From Pelotomaculum thermopropionicum SI (GTDB lineage: Bacteria; Bacillota; Desulfotomaculia; Desulfotomaculales; Pelotomaculaceae), in the NCBI GenBank assembly GCA_000010565.1, contig AP009389.1:1798001-1862000 (forward strand): DNA of 64,000 nt, given 5' to 3'. Below the pieces are notes generated by a model. It searched no databases and was not told where the DNA came from. It saw only the letters and a list, made by a program, of their open reading frames with translations. Every line of letters begins with the position of its first letter. The first letter of the stretch is position 1. Below are positions 27,769-36,933 of the stretch, piece by piece. The position numbers and the translations under genes were made by a program.

Positions 27769-28710
27769 TTAGCCAACCTCCCCGGTTAACGCAAGGACTT
27801 TTTCCAAAGAATCTTTATCTTCAATGTTGTAAACAGACACCTCACGGCTGATCTTTTTAATTAAGCCGCTCAGCACTTTGCCCGGCCCCACTTCAACAAA
27901 AGTATTGATCCCGCTTGAGATAAGCCTCAGGATGCTTTCCTCCCAGCGCACCGGACTGTAAACCTGTCTGATTAAAGCCTCTTTTACCTCTTTTCCGGTG
28001 TGCACAAAGTCGGCACTGACATTGGCCACAACAGGAATGGCCGGATCGCCGACAACAACTTCCGCCAGGTCCATGGCCAGCCTCTCCCCGGCGGGCTTCA
28101 TCAGGCTGGAATGAAACGGAGCACTTACCGGAAGGCTTATAAAACGCCTGGCACCCGCTTCTTTCGATAAAAGTTCGGCAGCCTTAAGCCCGGCTATGTC
28201 ACCGGCAACAACCACCTGGCAAGGACAGTTAAGGTTAACCGGTTCAACTATGCCCTCACTTGACGCTTTCCGGCATACTTCGGCCACGGCCTCCGCAGAA
28301 AGTCCGAGAACGGCGGCCATGCCGCCCTTTCCTAAAGGGACCGCCTCCTGCATGTACCGCCCCCTCTTATGTACCAGGCGGACGGCATCTTCAAATGTTA
28401 GCGACCCTGCCGCCACCAATGCAGTATATTCACCCAGGCTATGCCCGGCTACGGCGGCGGGGACGCCCCCCCCTTTTACCTTCAGCACTTCCAGGCAGGC
28501 AACGCTGACCGTCAAAACGGCCGGCTGGGTGTTGACGGTTTTGTTTAACTCATCCTCGGGCCCCTCAAAGCAGAGGCTGGAAATTGGGAAGCCCAGCGCT
28601 TCATCGGCCCTTTTAAAAACCTCTTTAGCCTCCGAAAAGCTGCTGTACAGCTCCCTGCCCATGCCGACGTACTGCGAACCCTGACCTGGAAAAACAAAGG
28701 CTACTTTCAT
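27769..28710 (-). CDS. fabD: Malonyl-CoA:ACP transacylase
   Basis: 313-aa FabD that loads malonyl groups onto ACP. It begins FVFPGQGSQYVGMGREL; the nucleophile Ser is in AGHSLGEYTALVAAG, the catalytic His in SAPFHSSLM, and the C-terminus has FVEVGPGKVLSGL. It overlaps fabK by four bases upstream, and its stop is one base from the fabG start. Confidence 0.97.
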   Translation of the reverse strand: MKVAFVFPGQGSQYVGMGRELYSSFSEAKEVFKRADEALGFPISSLCFEGPEDELNKTVNTQPAVLTVSVACLEVLKVKGGGVPAAVAGHSLGEYTALVAAGSLTFEDAVRLVHKRGRYMQEAVPLGKGGMAAVLGLSAEAVAEVCRKASSEGIVEPVNLNCPCQVVVAGDIAGLKAAELLSKEAGARRFISLPVSAPFHSSLMKPAGERLAMDLAEVVVGDPAIPVVANVSADFVHTGKEVKEALIRQVYSPVRWEESILRLISSGINTFVEVGPGKVLSGLIKKISREVSVYNIEDKDSLEKVLALTGEVG

Positions 28711-29660
28711 TGCTTTTGCACCACCAACTCGTTCAGACGGCCCAATACCTCGCCGGCCCCGCTTATAACCTCCATAATAATTTCTTTGGCCGGTTGAATC
28801 CGGCTTACCATGGCAGAAACCTGGCCGGCCGGAACCGTGCCGTACTCAATATCACCCTCCACCATTGCCATCCTCAGGCTACCCACCCCCAGTTTTTCAA
28901 TCTCTTCCAGAGGAGCGCCGCTCTTTTCCATTTCCTCGTACTTTCTGGTCAGCTTGTTACGCAGGGCCCTTACCGGGTGCCCGGTGGAAGCCCCCGTTAC
29001 AGCAGTATCCCGATCCTTTGCCCTGATAACAAATTCCTTTACTTTAAGCGGGATGGTGCACTCTGCAGCACACATAAAGCGGGTGCCCATCTGTACGCCC
29101 ACCGCTCCCAGAGCCAGGGCGGCCGCCATCCCCCTGCCGTCAAAAATACCTCCGGCGGCAATTACCGGAATGTCTACGGCGTCAACCACCTGAGGCACCA
29201 GAGCCATGGTGGTAAGTTCACCGATATGGCCTCCCGATTCCATCCCCTCGGCAATCAGGGCATCCACCCCGCCCCGGGCCAGCCTTTTGGCCAGGGCAAC
29301 TGAGGAAACTACCGGGATTATCTTTGTACCCGCTTCCCGCAAGGCAGGCACGTACTTGCCCGGGTTTCCGGCCCCGGTGGTGACAACCGCTACCGGTTCC
29401 TTCTGTAAAACGGCCATTATTTCCTCTACAAAGGGAGAATGGAGCATTACATTCACGCCAAATGGTTTTCTGGTCAACTGTCTGGCCTTATGCAGTTGTC
29501 CCCGGAGCCAGTCGGGAGAGGCGTTGCCCGACCCGATGATGCCAAGGCCCCCGGCCTCTGAAACCGCCGCGGCCAGTTCGGCAGTTGAAACCCAGGCCAT
29601 GCCGCCCTGGATAATGGGATAATCTATGCCAAGCAAATCACATAATATGGTACGGATCAA
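28707..29660 (-). CDS. fabK: FMN-dependent enoyl-ACP reductase II
   Basis: About 317 aa, of the nitronate monooxygenase/FabK TIM-barrel family. Motifs are YPIIQGGMAWVSTAELAAAVSEAGGLGIIG, ALIAEGMESGGHIGELTTM, PVIAAGGIFDGRGMAAALALGAVGVQMGTRF. The operon location makes FabK, the last reductive step of elongation, the best call; no FabI is in the window. TTG 29660 (GGAGGCGGG upstream) is preferred to the longer ORF start at 29705. Confidence 0.92.
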   Translation of the reverse strand: MIRTILCDLLGIDYPIIQGGMAWVSTAELAAAVSEAGGLGIIGSGNASPDWLRGQLHKARQLTRKPFGVNVMLHSPFVEEIMAVLQKEPVAVVTTGAGNPGKYVPALREAGTKIIPVVSSVALAKRLARGGVDALIAEGMESGGHIGELTTMALVPQVVDAVDIPVIAAGGIFDGRGMAAALALGAVGVQMGTRFMCAAECTIPLKVKEFVIRAKDRDTAVTGASTGHPVRALRNKLTRKYEEMEKSGAPLEEIEKLGVGSLRMAMVEGDIEYGTVPAGQVSAMVSRIQPAKEIIMEVISGAGEVLGRLNELVVQKQ

Positions 29661-29706
29661 TAATTCCCGCCTCCCGTAACAAGTATTTGTACTTGCTCTT
29701 TTCACC

Positions 29707-30699
29707 TTACCACCTTATCACCATGGCGCCCCAGGTTAAACCGGCGCCAAAACCTACCATTACGATATTGTCTCCCTTTTTAATTCTGCCGCCGCGCCAT
29801 GCCTCCTCCAGGGCCAGAGGTATAGAGGCCGTGGAGGTATTCCCGTACCGGTCCACATTGACTAACACCTTATCCATGGGCAAGCCGAGCCTTTTGGCGG
29901 CCGAGTCGATAATTCTTATGTTGGCCTGGTGAGGAATAAAAAAGTCCACCTCAGACTCCTTTAACCCCGTTGCATCCAGCACTTCTGCCACAGCATCCTC
30001 CATAATCCTGACTGCAAATTTAAAAACCTCTCGCCCGTTCATGTGGATGTAATGAAGCTTCTCCTCCACCGTTTCCCTGGTGGCCGGCCGTCTCGATCCT
30101 CCGGCCGGCATCATCAGCAGCGGCCCTTTTGAGCCGTCGGAATAAAGTTTAAAGGCCAGGATCCCGCTTTCATCCGCCGAAGGCCTTAAAACAACCGCCC
30201 CGGCCCCATCGCCAAAGAGAACGCAGGTATTACGGTCCTCCCAGTTGGTTACTCTGGATAAAGTTTCGGCACCGATCACCAGCACCGTCCTGCTCGCGCC
30301 GGTCGAGATGAACTGGCTGCCAACCGCCATGGCATAGATAAAACCGGTACATCCGGCGGCCAAGTCAAAAGCACCCGCCCTTTTCGCCCCAATCCGGTCC
30401 TGTACCAGGCAGGCGGTAGCGGGAAAAAACATATCCGGCGTATTGGTGGCAACTATAACCATATCTACTTCTTCCGGCCCTATTCCGGCGGCGGCCAGAG
30501 CCCGCCCGGCCGCTATCACGGCCAGGTCTGAAGTCGCCTGATCCGGCGAGGCTATGCGCCTTTCCCTGATCCCGGACCTGGTAATTATCCATTCGTCGCT
30601 GGTCTCTACCATCTCCTCCAGATGGGCATTGGTAAGAACCCTATCGGGCAGGTAGCACCCCACACCTGCAATCCCGGCTCTAATCAATTTCCTGGACAA
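29707..30699 (-). CDS. fabH: 3-oxoacyl-ACP synthase III
   Basis: About 330-aa KAS III starting fatty acid synthesis from acyl-CoA and malonyl-ACP. The catalytic Cys lies in [12 protein letters not shown], His in [11 protein letters not shown] and Asn in [13 protein letters not shown]. The ORF starts at a TTG inside the end of plsX (20-bp overlap). A second in-frame TTG four codons on would give the family-like start [11 protein letters not shown] cannot decide between them. Confidence 0.95.
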   Translation of the reverse strand: MSRKLIRAGIAGVGCYLPDRVLTNAHLEEMVETSDEWIITRSGIRERRIASPDQATSDLAVIAAGRALAAAGIGPEEVDMVIVATNTPDMFFPATACLVQDRIGAKRAGAFDLAAGCTGFIYAMAVGSQFISTGASRTVLVIGAETLSRVTNWEDRNTCVLFGDGAGAVVLRPSADESGILAFKLYSDGSKGPLLMMPAGGSRRPATRETVEEKLHYIHMNGREVFKFAVRIMEDAVAEVLDATGLKESEVDFFIPHQANIRIIDSAAKRLGLPMDKVLVNVDRYGNTSTASIPLALEEAWRGGRIKKGDNIVMVGFGAGLTWGAMVIRW

Positions 30700-31708
30700 G
30701 GTTGCCGCCAGCCCCTTTCACCTCGATGCTTTCAATGCTGCTTCTGATATCTTCAAGGAGACGGTTCTCCACCGACTCCCTGGCCACTCTGATGGCATTC
30801 TTGACGGCCTTGGCCGTGGAGCTGCCATGGCAAATAATAGAGATCCCGTTCACGCCCAAAAGCGGCGCCCCCCCGTATTCGGCATAATCGAGGCGGCTTT
30901 TAAAGCCCTTCAGGGCGGGCTCGGCCATTACCGTTCCGATTTTGGCCAGCCAGCTTTTGGATATCTCTTCTTTCATAATCTTAAACAGCGCCCCTGCCAG
31001 GCCCTCGCCGGCCTTCAAGACGACGTTGCCGACAAAGCCGTCACAGACGGCCACGTCAACATTGCCGTTAAAAAGATCCCTGCCCTCGATATTGCCGACA
31101 AAATTGATTCCTGCTTTTTGCAAGAGGTGGTAGGCGGCCAGGGTAACCTCATTCCCTTTGGTTTCTTCCTCCCCGTTGCTTAAAAGACCAACCCGGGGGC
31201 AGGTAATGCCGAATATCTTTTTGGCATAGAGGTAACCCATTACCCCGAACTGGAGCAGGTGATAGGGTTTGCAGTCAACATTTGCGCCCGCGTCAAGGAG
31301 AACCGTCAGGCCTTTTTCGTTGGGAAGCACTCCGGCAATTGCCGGACGGTCAATCCCTTTAATCCTTCCCAGGCCAAACAAAGCAGCAGCCATAGCGGCG
31401 CCGGTGCTGCCGGCCGAAACCAGGGCGCTGGCCTCACCATCCCTGACAAGCTGGGTTGCCTTTACAATTGAAGAATTTTTCTTGCGCCTGACGGCAACAG
31501 CAGGATGCTCCCTCATTTCAATGACCTCGGGAGCATGAACAATATTAACCAGCCCGCCGGCATTGCTTCTGCCCAATTCAGCCCGCAGTTGCTCCTCGTC
31601 CCCCACCAGAATAATATTCAGCCTGTACTGTTCTGCAGCCAGGAGGGCACCTTTGACTATCTCCCGCGGAGCATAGTCCCCGCCCATGGCGTCAATGGCA
31701 ATTTTCAC
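30680..31708 (-). CDS. plsX: Phosphate acyltransferase PlsX
   Basis: 342-aa PlsX, making acyl-phosphate from acyl-ACP for phospholipid synthesis. Family blocks: [73 protein letters not shown] and [16 protein letters not shown]. It overlaps fapR by four bases. In Bacillus, plsX is a FapR target in the same fapR-plsX-fabD-fabG order. Confidence 0.96.
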   Translation of the reverse strand: MKIAIDAMGGDYAPREIVKGALLAAEQYRLNIILVGDEEQLRAELGRSNAGGLVNIVHAPEVIEMREHPAVAVRRKKNSSIVKATQLVRDGEASALVSAGSTGAAMAAALFGLGRIKGIDRPAIAGVLPNEKGLTVLLDAGANVDCKPYHLLQFGVMGYLYAKKIFGITCPRVGLLSNGEEETKGNEVTLAAYHLLQKAGINFVGNIEGRDLFNGNVDVAVCDGFVGNVVLKAGEGLAGALFKIMKEEISKSWLAKIGTVMAEPALKGFKSRLDYAEYGGAPLLGVNGISIICHGSSTAKAVKNAIRVARESVENRLLEDIRSSIESIEVKGAGGNLVQEID

Positions 31709-32283
31709 CGCGGTATTACCTCCCCCGGCACTGCAAAAATTAAAAACCTGCCCAAAAACACCACTTCATCCTTTACGTAAGAGGTAACCTTTACCATGTA
31801 TTTATTGCCTTTTTTTATTTTTATAACCGCCTTTGCTAAAACTTTTTCACCCCGGTATACCGGCCGCTTAAAGTTGACCCTGGCAATTCCGGTCAAGGCT
31901 GCCTCGGCATCAATTACCGCCACGGCCAGAGAATTGGCCTGGGCAAACAGATGATGGCCCCTCACAATCCTGGTTTTACTAAGGGTCATTGCAGGCGTAA
32001 CGGTTAAAATGGACATACCTGATTTGCCCACATCCAGGTCTACCAATTCGCCCACCAGCTCTTCCCCTGAAAGCGTTCTCAATTGCAGGCCGGCGCCCCT
32101 TGCCACGTTCTTAAGCCTTTCCTTCAGTTCGGGTATCTTCAGTTCCATTCTGTCCAGCCTTATGGTCTGTACGCTCACCTTAAGGATATGAGCCAGATCT
32201 TCATCGGTTAAGAAGGGATCGCTTTCCAGTAACCTGGTCAGGTTCCGCTGCCTTTTAATTTTGTTAACGCTTTCCCGGGTCAC
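31705..32283 (-). CDS. fapR: Fatty-acid/phospholipid synthesis repressor FapR
   Basis: 192-aa regulator. Residues 1-60 form a DeoR-like helix-turn-helix (LLESDPFLTDEDLAHILKVSVQTIRLDRMELKIPELKER), and about 75-190 is a hot-dog ligand domain that binds malonyl-CoA (GHHLFAQANSLAVAVIDAE, VYRGEKVLAKAVI). It represses the fap regulon until malonyl-CoA accumulates. A perfect FapR operator lies 38 bp upstream, so it is autoregulated together with the fab operon. The start is GTG or nearby. Confidence 0.95.
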   Translation of the reverse strand: MTRESVNKIKRQRNLTRLLESDPFLTDEDLAHILKVSVQTIRLDRMELKIPELKERLKNVARGAGLQLRTLSGEELVGELVDLDVGKSGMSILTVTPAMTLSKTRIVRGHHLFAQANSLAVAVIDAEAALTGIARVNFKRPVYRGEKVLAKAVIKIKKGNKYMVKVTSYVKDEVVFLGRFLIFAVPGEVIPR

Positions 32284-32320
32284 GCCCTCACCCTCAATAA
32301 CAACCTAAGCTCATATAAAA

Positions 32321-32337
32321 TTAGTACCAGGTACTAA
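32321..32337 (-). promoter_or_regulatory. FapR operator
   Basis: The 17-bp perfect palindrome TTAGTACC-A-GGTACTAA matches the known FapR box (TTAGTACCTRGTACTAA type) and lies just downstream of a promoter for fapR-plsX-fab. Bound FapR would cover the transcription start. The sequence match is direct; the function is established for FapR in Bacillus. Confidence 0.9.
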
Positions 32338-32341
32338 AAAT

Positions 32342-32370
32342 AGTATAATGTACCTTTTTTGAATTTGCAA
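32342..32370 (-). promoter_or_regulatory. Sigma-A promoter of the fapR-fab operon
   Basis: Minus-strand TTGCAA (32365-32370), a 17-bp spacer and TATACT (32342-32347). The predicted start falls at about 32335, inside the FapR operator. Confidence 0.75.
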
Positions 32371-32383
32371 GTTAAATAAAAAA

Positions 32384-32418
32384 AAATAAGCTCCGGCTTA
32401 GATACTGGAAGCTTATTT
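32384..32418 (-). terminator. Intrinsic terminator after rpmF
   Basis: AAATAAGCT (32384-32392) and AGCTTATTT (32410-32418) form a 9-bp stem. On the minus strand it is followed by a run of T, separating rpmF from the fapR promoter. Confidence 0.8.
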
Positions 32419-32439
32419 CAAAAATTCACACTTTTTGCT

Positions 32440-32619
32440 TTATTTTACTGCTCCAACTTCCCTTCCCTTGTAATACCCGCATTCCGGACATAAATGGTGA
32501 GGTATGATCAATGCGCGGCACTGCGGACAGTTGACCAGATTCGGCTGTTCCAGTTTTAAGTTGACCGCGCGCCGCTGTCTGCCGCGCTGCTTGGAGGCTT
32601 TCCTCTTTGGTACGCCCAT
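32440..32619 (-). CDS. rpmF: 50S ribosomal protein L32
   Basis: 59-aa L32 with basic N-terminus MGVPKRKASKQRGRQRRA and a zinc ribbon of the four-Cys (C+) type: CPQC then CPEC. Start is ATG 32619 with GGAGGTGGAG upstream; the longer frame from 32661 is not L32-like. Downstream of the DUF177 gene, its constant partner. Confidence 0.96.
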   Translation of the reverse strand: MGVPKRKASKQRGRQRRAVNLKLEQPNLVNCPQCRALIIPHHLCPECGYYKGREVGAVK

Positions 32620-32705
32620 ACTCACTCCACCTCCTTTAAATCCCAAATTTAAATGCCGCAAATTAAAAATCCCGTTAAAGCCTGCCTGTTCTTTCTGCCG
32701 GCACC

Positions 32706-33221
32706 CTACTCCGGCCGCTCCCTGCCCTTTATGAGATTCTTCAGTACGCTCAGGCGGGGATCGACATCCTCACCCTCGCACCGGCACCGGCCCTCGTTAA
32801 GGTTATGTCCGCACCCGGGACAAAGCCCCAGGCAGTCCATGCGGCAAACCGCTTTCATCGGCAGGGACAAGATGATGCTCTTGAGCACCTCGGGAGTAAT
32901 GTCAAGCACATCTCCCGAAAAAGGCACGGTTTCCTCCCCGCCATCTGGTACTGGTGTATAGGTTTCCTGTACCGACACCGTAAAAGGGTAGTCAAAAGGA
33001 TCCAGGCACCGGCTGCAGTTAAGCTTTATCCTGCCTGATGCCTCCCCTTCCACCGTCAGGGCTGAACCGGTGTTGGCGACGTTCAGGACGGCTTTTACAG
33101 GGCCGGAAAATTCCAGGAGTTCCCCTTGCAGTTCCAGCGGAGGCAAGGATTCAGCCAGCAACTCAAACCTGGCAGAATCGCCCGGCGCCCTTTTCAGTCT
33201 GGCTACATCCAGTTTAAGCAA
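32706..33221 (-). CDS. DUF177 / YceD-family protein
   Basis: 171-aa YceD/YlbN protein, encoded next to rpmF in most bacteria and implicated in 23S rRNA and large-subunit metabolism. It has LNCSRCLDPFDYPF and a C-terminal cluster CRMDCLGLCPGCGHNLNEGRCRC that could bind zinc. The start is a TTG after GGGGTGA. Confidence 0.9.
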   Translation of the reverse strand: MLKLDVARLKRAPGDSARFELLAESLPPLELQGELLEFSGPVKAVLNVANTGSALTVEGEASGRIKLNCSRCLDPFDYPFTVSVQETYTPVPDGGEETVPFSGDVLDITPEVLKSIILSLPMKAVCRMDCLGLCPGCGHNLNEGRCRCEGEDVDPRLSVLKNLIKGRERPE

Positions 33222-33418
33222 AATCTTATCACCCCGTGTTCAACATCCAAAATTATATTAAGATGGCCGGGTTTTGTCAAGTTTTTTCAATAGCTGGCGT
33301 CGCCGGCATGCTGCAATCCATAGAACCGAGCAGAGGAACAAGGAGGCAAAAAATCCGGCCGGGGTCTAAAGCGGTTTAGCCAGGCCATATAATTATTTAT
33401 GTAGAAAAGCTCAGGCTG

Positions 33419-34681
33419 GTGAACGCTGTGGCCGGATTGCACCCAAATTATCGAAAAAGCCTTCGTAAAGATGCAGCCCGCCTTTTTTGGACCGCCTGCA
33501 CCCTGGCCCTGGTAGCCGGCATGGTCACCAGCCCGCATATTGCCTTCGAAGGTGCCGTAGCCGGCTTGAAAACCTGGTGGAACATCGTCTTTCCGGCCCT
33601 CCTGCCCTTTTTCATAGCCTCGGAAATGCTGATGAGCCTCGGTGTGGTCCACTTTATGGGGGTGCTGCTCGAACCGGTAATGCGCCCGCTCTTTAACGTC
33701 CCGGGCACCGGGTCTTTTGTTGTGGCTATAGGTTACACCTCGGGCTGCCCAATTGGCTCGGCCGTAACCGCCAGGCTGCGTTCTGAAGGATTATGCACCA
33801 GAATTGAGGCCGAAAGGTTAATGTCGTTTACCAATAATTCAAGCCCGCTTTTTATGCTGGTTGCCGTGGCAGTGGGCATGTTCAACAACCCAGGCCTGGG
33901 AGTTATAATAGCCGGCGCCCATTACCTGTCCAATCTCACCCTGGGGCTGGCACTGCGCTTTTACGCGCCAAACGATCCCGAACGAATCCCTGAATCCCCT
34001 GTAAAAAGCAAGGGTCTGGTCAACCTGGCCTTCCGCCGCCTGCTGGAAGTACAGCGGCAGGAAAACCGGACGCCGGGTAAAATCATCGGGGATGCTGTGC
34101 GCAACGCCGTCACCGCCCTTCTCAACATCGGCGGTTTCATCATTCTTTTTGCCGTACTTATCAGAATGCTGGATGCCGCCGGGATCATCGACGCCCTGGC
34201 CGCCTGCCTTGGCGTGGTTCTCCTGCCGCTGGGGTTTTCCCCGGAAATTCTTCCCGCAATCGGAAGCGGAATTTTCGAAATGACCATCGGGTCAAAGCTT
34301 GCCAGCGAAGCAGCGGTGCCGTTGGACCAGCAGGTTGCGGCGGTGGGCATAATCCTGGCCTGGAGCGGCCTTTCGGTACATGCCCAGGCGGCCAGCATGA
34401 TTGCCGGCACAGATATAAGAATGTACCCGTTTATACTTTCCCGTCTGGCACATGCCTCCCTGGCCGGTCTTTACACATACGCCGCCTGCAGGTGGGCAGG
34501 GCCGCTGGAAGAATTGGGTGCTCCAGCCTTCGCCGCCGCAGCAAAAATCCACCCGGCAAACTTGTTTTGGGCAAACTTAAAAACTTTTGCCTGCTTTGCC
34601 GCAGTGCTGGCCACGATAATCCTGCTGGCGCTGATAATACACCTCGCCTGCGCCCTAATTCCGTTTCCCAGGCGCAGGTAA
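33419..34681 (+). CDS. ylbJ: Sporulation integral membrane protein YlbJ
   Basis: About 420 aa, a polytopic nucleoside-transporter-like gate protein needed for spore cortex formation in Bacillus. The family blocks GYTSGCPIGSAVTARLR, MSFTNNSSPLFMLVAVAVGMF and GSGIFEMTIGSKLAS are present, with about nine hydrophobic stretches. The GTG at 33419 has no good ribosome site and GTG 33428 is an alternative. It stands near coaD and rsmD, its neighbours in Bacillus, and ends in a clear terminator. Confidence 0.9.
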   Translation: MNAVAGLHPNYRKSLRKDAARLFWTACTLALVAGMVTSPHIAFEGAVAGLKTWWNIVFPALLPFFIASEMLMSLGVVHFMGVLLEPVMRPLFNVPGTGSFVVAIGYTSGCPIGSAVTARLRSEGLCTRIEAERLMSFTNNSSPLFMLVAVAVGMFNNPGLGVIIAGAHYLSNLTLGLALRFYAPNDPERIPESPVKSKGLVNLAFRRLLEVQRQENRTPGKIIGDAVRNAVTALLNIGGFIILFAVLIRMLDAAGIIDALAACLGVVLLPLGFSPEILPAIGSGIFEMTIGSKLASEAAVPLDQQVAAVGIILAWSGLSVHAQAASMIAGTDIRMYPFILSRLAHASLAGLYTYAACRWAGPLEELGAPAFAAAAKIHPANLFWANLKTFACFAAVLATIILLALIIHLACALIPFPRRR

Positions 34682-34704
34682 ATGCTTTTTAGCCTTGTTT
34701 TTTC

Positions 34705-34740
34705 AAGCGCTCCGCCATAAAAAAGCGGAGTGCTTTATTT
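34705..34740 (+). terminator. Intrinsic terminator after ylbJ
   Basis: AAGCGCTCCGC (34705-34715) pairs with GCGGAGTGCTT (34725-34735; one G-T pair), loop of A-rich bases, followed by TATTT. Confidence 0.8.
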
Positions 34741-34777
34741 ATGCATTTACCGGGAGCACGGCGGAAAAGATAATATT

Positions 34778-34793
34778 GTTCAATTGTTTGAAC
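34778..34793 (+). promoter_or_regulatory. Inverted repeat upstream of ADP-forming acetate-CoA ligase
   Basis: GTTCAA-TTGT-TTGAAC is a perfect 6-bp inverted repeat with a 4-bp centre, 27 bp before the TTG start of the next gene. It could be an operator or a short mRNA hairpin. No binding protein is identifiable. Confidence 0.35.
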
Positions 34794-34819
34794 GCAAACG
34801 GGACAAGAAGGTGAAATAA

Positions 34820-36922
34820 TTGGCCGACCTGACCAGCTTTTTTAACCCGGGGTCGGTAGCCGTAATTGGAGCATCCAGGTCGCCTGGCAAAATTGGCAAT
34901 GTTATTGTAAAAAATTTAATTAAAAGCGGCTACCGCGGTAAAATCTTCCCTGTCAACCCTAAAGAAGCTGAAATTGAAGGCATTCCCTGTTATCCGTCAA
35001 TTGAAAGAGCACCCGAGCCGGCCGGTTTGGCAATAATTTCCGTACCGGCGGCCAAGGTGCTTGAAGCCGCAGAAGAATGCGGCAAAACCGGCGTTAAGTA
35101 CCTGGTGGTAATTTCTGCCGGATTCAAGGAAACCGGGAAAGAGGGGCTCGAACTGGAACGCAGGCTGGTGGAAACTTGCAAAAAATATAAAATGCGGATG
35201 CTCGGACCCAACTGCGTGGGCTTTATGGATACCCACGTACCCATCAATGCCTCTTTTGCCGCCGGTTTTCCGATGAAAGACGAGATTGCCTTCATCTCCC
35301 AGAGCGGTGCCATGGTTCTGTCAATTCTTGATTGGAGCTTTCAGGCCGGCCTGGGCTTCAGCAAATTTGTCAGCCTGGGAAACAAGGCTGAACTGACCGA
35401 AGCCCATCTTATCGAGGACGCTGCCGAAGATCCTTACACAAAAGTTATTCTCTGCTATATCGAAGACGTTGAAAACGGCCCTCATTTCCTGGAGGTAGCC
35501 AGGCGGGCCAGCAGGAAAAAGCCGGTTATAATATTAAAGTCAGGCACCAGCCAGGCCGGCGCCCAGGCCGCTTCCTCCCATACGGGGGCTCTTGCCGGCA
35601 GCGACCTGGCTTACGAAACGGCCTTCCGTCAGTGCGGGGTAATCCGCGCCAGAAGCATGCCGGAACTTTTCGATCTGGCCGTTGCCTTTGCCTGCCAGCC
35701 GGTGCCAAAAGGGGAAAAGGTGGCCATTATTACCAATTCCGGAGGACCCGGAATAGTAGCTACAGACAACGTAGAGCTGAAAAACCTCAAGATGGCACGC
35801 TTTACCAAAGAAACACTAAACGAATTGCGCAGCTACCTCCCCCCCGAGTCTAACATTTACAACCCGGTTGACGTGCTCGGGGACGCCAAGGCCGACCGTT
35901 ACCGTTTTGCCCTGGAAAAGGTGCTGGCCGACCCGGGAGTTGACAGTGTGGTGGTCCTGGTCTGCCCGGCCGGAGTAACCGAACCCCTGGAAACGGCCAG
36001 GACAATGATTGAGCTGGGGAAGGCCTATCCGGAAAAACCCCTTTTTGCAGCCTTTATGGGCGGCGAAAGACTTCACGGCGGGGTCAGGGCGCTTTCTGAA
36101 GCAAAAATTCCTTGTTTCACCTTTCCAGAACCGGCCATTTCAGCCATCAGCGGCCTGGTCGGCTACGCCAGAACCAGGGAACGGCCGCAGAAGGAAGAGG
36201 TTTTTAATTTTAAAGACCTGGACAAAAAAATAGTCAAGGCCATCTTTTACGATGTAAAAAAAGATAACCGCCTGGTTCTTTTGGGCAGCGAGGCTGCCGA
36301 AGTGGTAGCCGCCTACGGCGTGCCCGTTGCGCCCACCGTTTTATCCTCCAGTCCCGAAGAAGCTGCCGGGCAGGCCGATAAAATAGGCTACCCGGTGGTT
36401 TTAAAAATAGCTTCTCCCAAAATCATGCACAAAACGGATGTAGGAGGAGTTAAAACAGGTCTGGCAACGCACGACCAGGTAAAAGCGGGATTTATAGAGA
36501 TAATGGATAACGTCCATCGTTATCTGCCCCGTGTATCGGTTTACGGAGTAGAAGTGCAGAAAATGATGCCAAAAGGCATTGAACTGATCATAGGTGTAAC
36601 CAGGGATGTTCAGTTCGGCCCGCTAATTGCCTTTGGGCTGGGCGGCATATACGTAAACCTGTTAAAGGACGTTTCCTTTCGCCTGACAGACGGACTTAGC
36701 CCAAGGGAAGTGATAAACATGATCGCCGAAACCAAGGCATACACCTTACTGCGCGGCTACCGCGGTGAAAAACCGGCCGACATTAAGGCCATAATAGAAA
36801 TAATCGGCCGGGTGGCAAAGCTGGTTAATGATTTCCCCGAAATAACCGAAATGGATATCAACCCCGTGTTTGCCTACAACAAGGGAGCCTGCGCCCTTGA
36901 TGTAAAAATAACCATATCGTGA
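34820..36922 (+). CDS. Acetate--CoA ligase (ADP-forming), fused alpha-beta
   Basis: 700-aa NDP-forming acyl-CoA synthetase that interconverts acyl-CoA + ADP + Pi with acid + CoA + ATP. Domains in order: CoA-binding (1-135, SVAVIGASRSPGKIGNVIVKNL), ligase-CoA domains with the phosphorylated His in SSHTGALAGSDLAYE, and a C-terminal ATP-grasp (about 480-700, VVLKIASPKIMHKTDVGGVKTGL). Fused forms are common in archaea and anaerobes. In a fermenter it would make ATP from acetyl- or propionyl-CoA. TTG start after GAAGGTGAAA. Its stop is coupled to the next gene. Confidence 0.92.
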   Translation: MADLTSFFNPGSVAVIGASRSPGKIGNVIVKNLIKSGYRGKIFPVNPKEAEIEGIPCYPSIERAPEPAGLAIISVPAAKVLEAAEECGKTGVKYLVVISAGFKETGKEGLELERRLVETCKKYKMRMLGPNCVGFMDTHVPINASFAAGFPMKDEIAFISQSGAMVLSILDWSFQAGLGFSKFVSLGNKAELTEAHLIEDAAEDPYTKVILCYIEDVENGPHFLEVARRASRKKPVIILKSGTSQAGAQAASSHTGALAGSDLAYETAFRQCGVIRARSMPELFDLAVAFACQPVPKGEKVAIITNSGGPGIVATDNVELKNLKMARFTKETLNELRSYLPPESNIYNPVDVLGDAKADRYRFALEKVLADPGVDSVVVLVCPAGVTEPLETARTMIELGKAYPEKPLFAAFMGGERLHGGVRALSEAKIPCFTFPEPAISAISGLVGYARTRERPQKEEVFNFKDLDKKIVKAIFYDVKKDNRLVLLGSEAAEVVAAYGVPVAPTVLSSSPEEAAGQADKIGYPVVLKIASPKIMHKTDVGGVKTGLATHDQVKAGFIEIMDNVHRYLPRVSVYGVEVQKMMPKGIELIIGVTRDVQFGPLIAFGLGGIYVNLLKDVSFRLTDGLSPREVINMIAETKAYTLLRGYRGEKPADIKAIIEIIGRVAKLVNDFPEITEMDINPVFAYNKGACALDVKITIS

Positions 36923-36933
36923 GGTGTGAAAAG

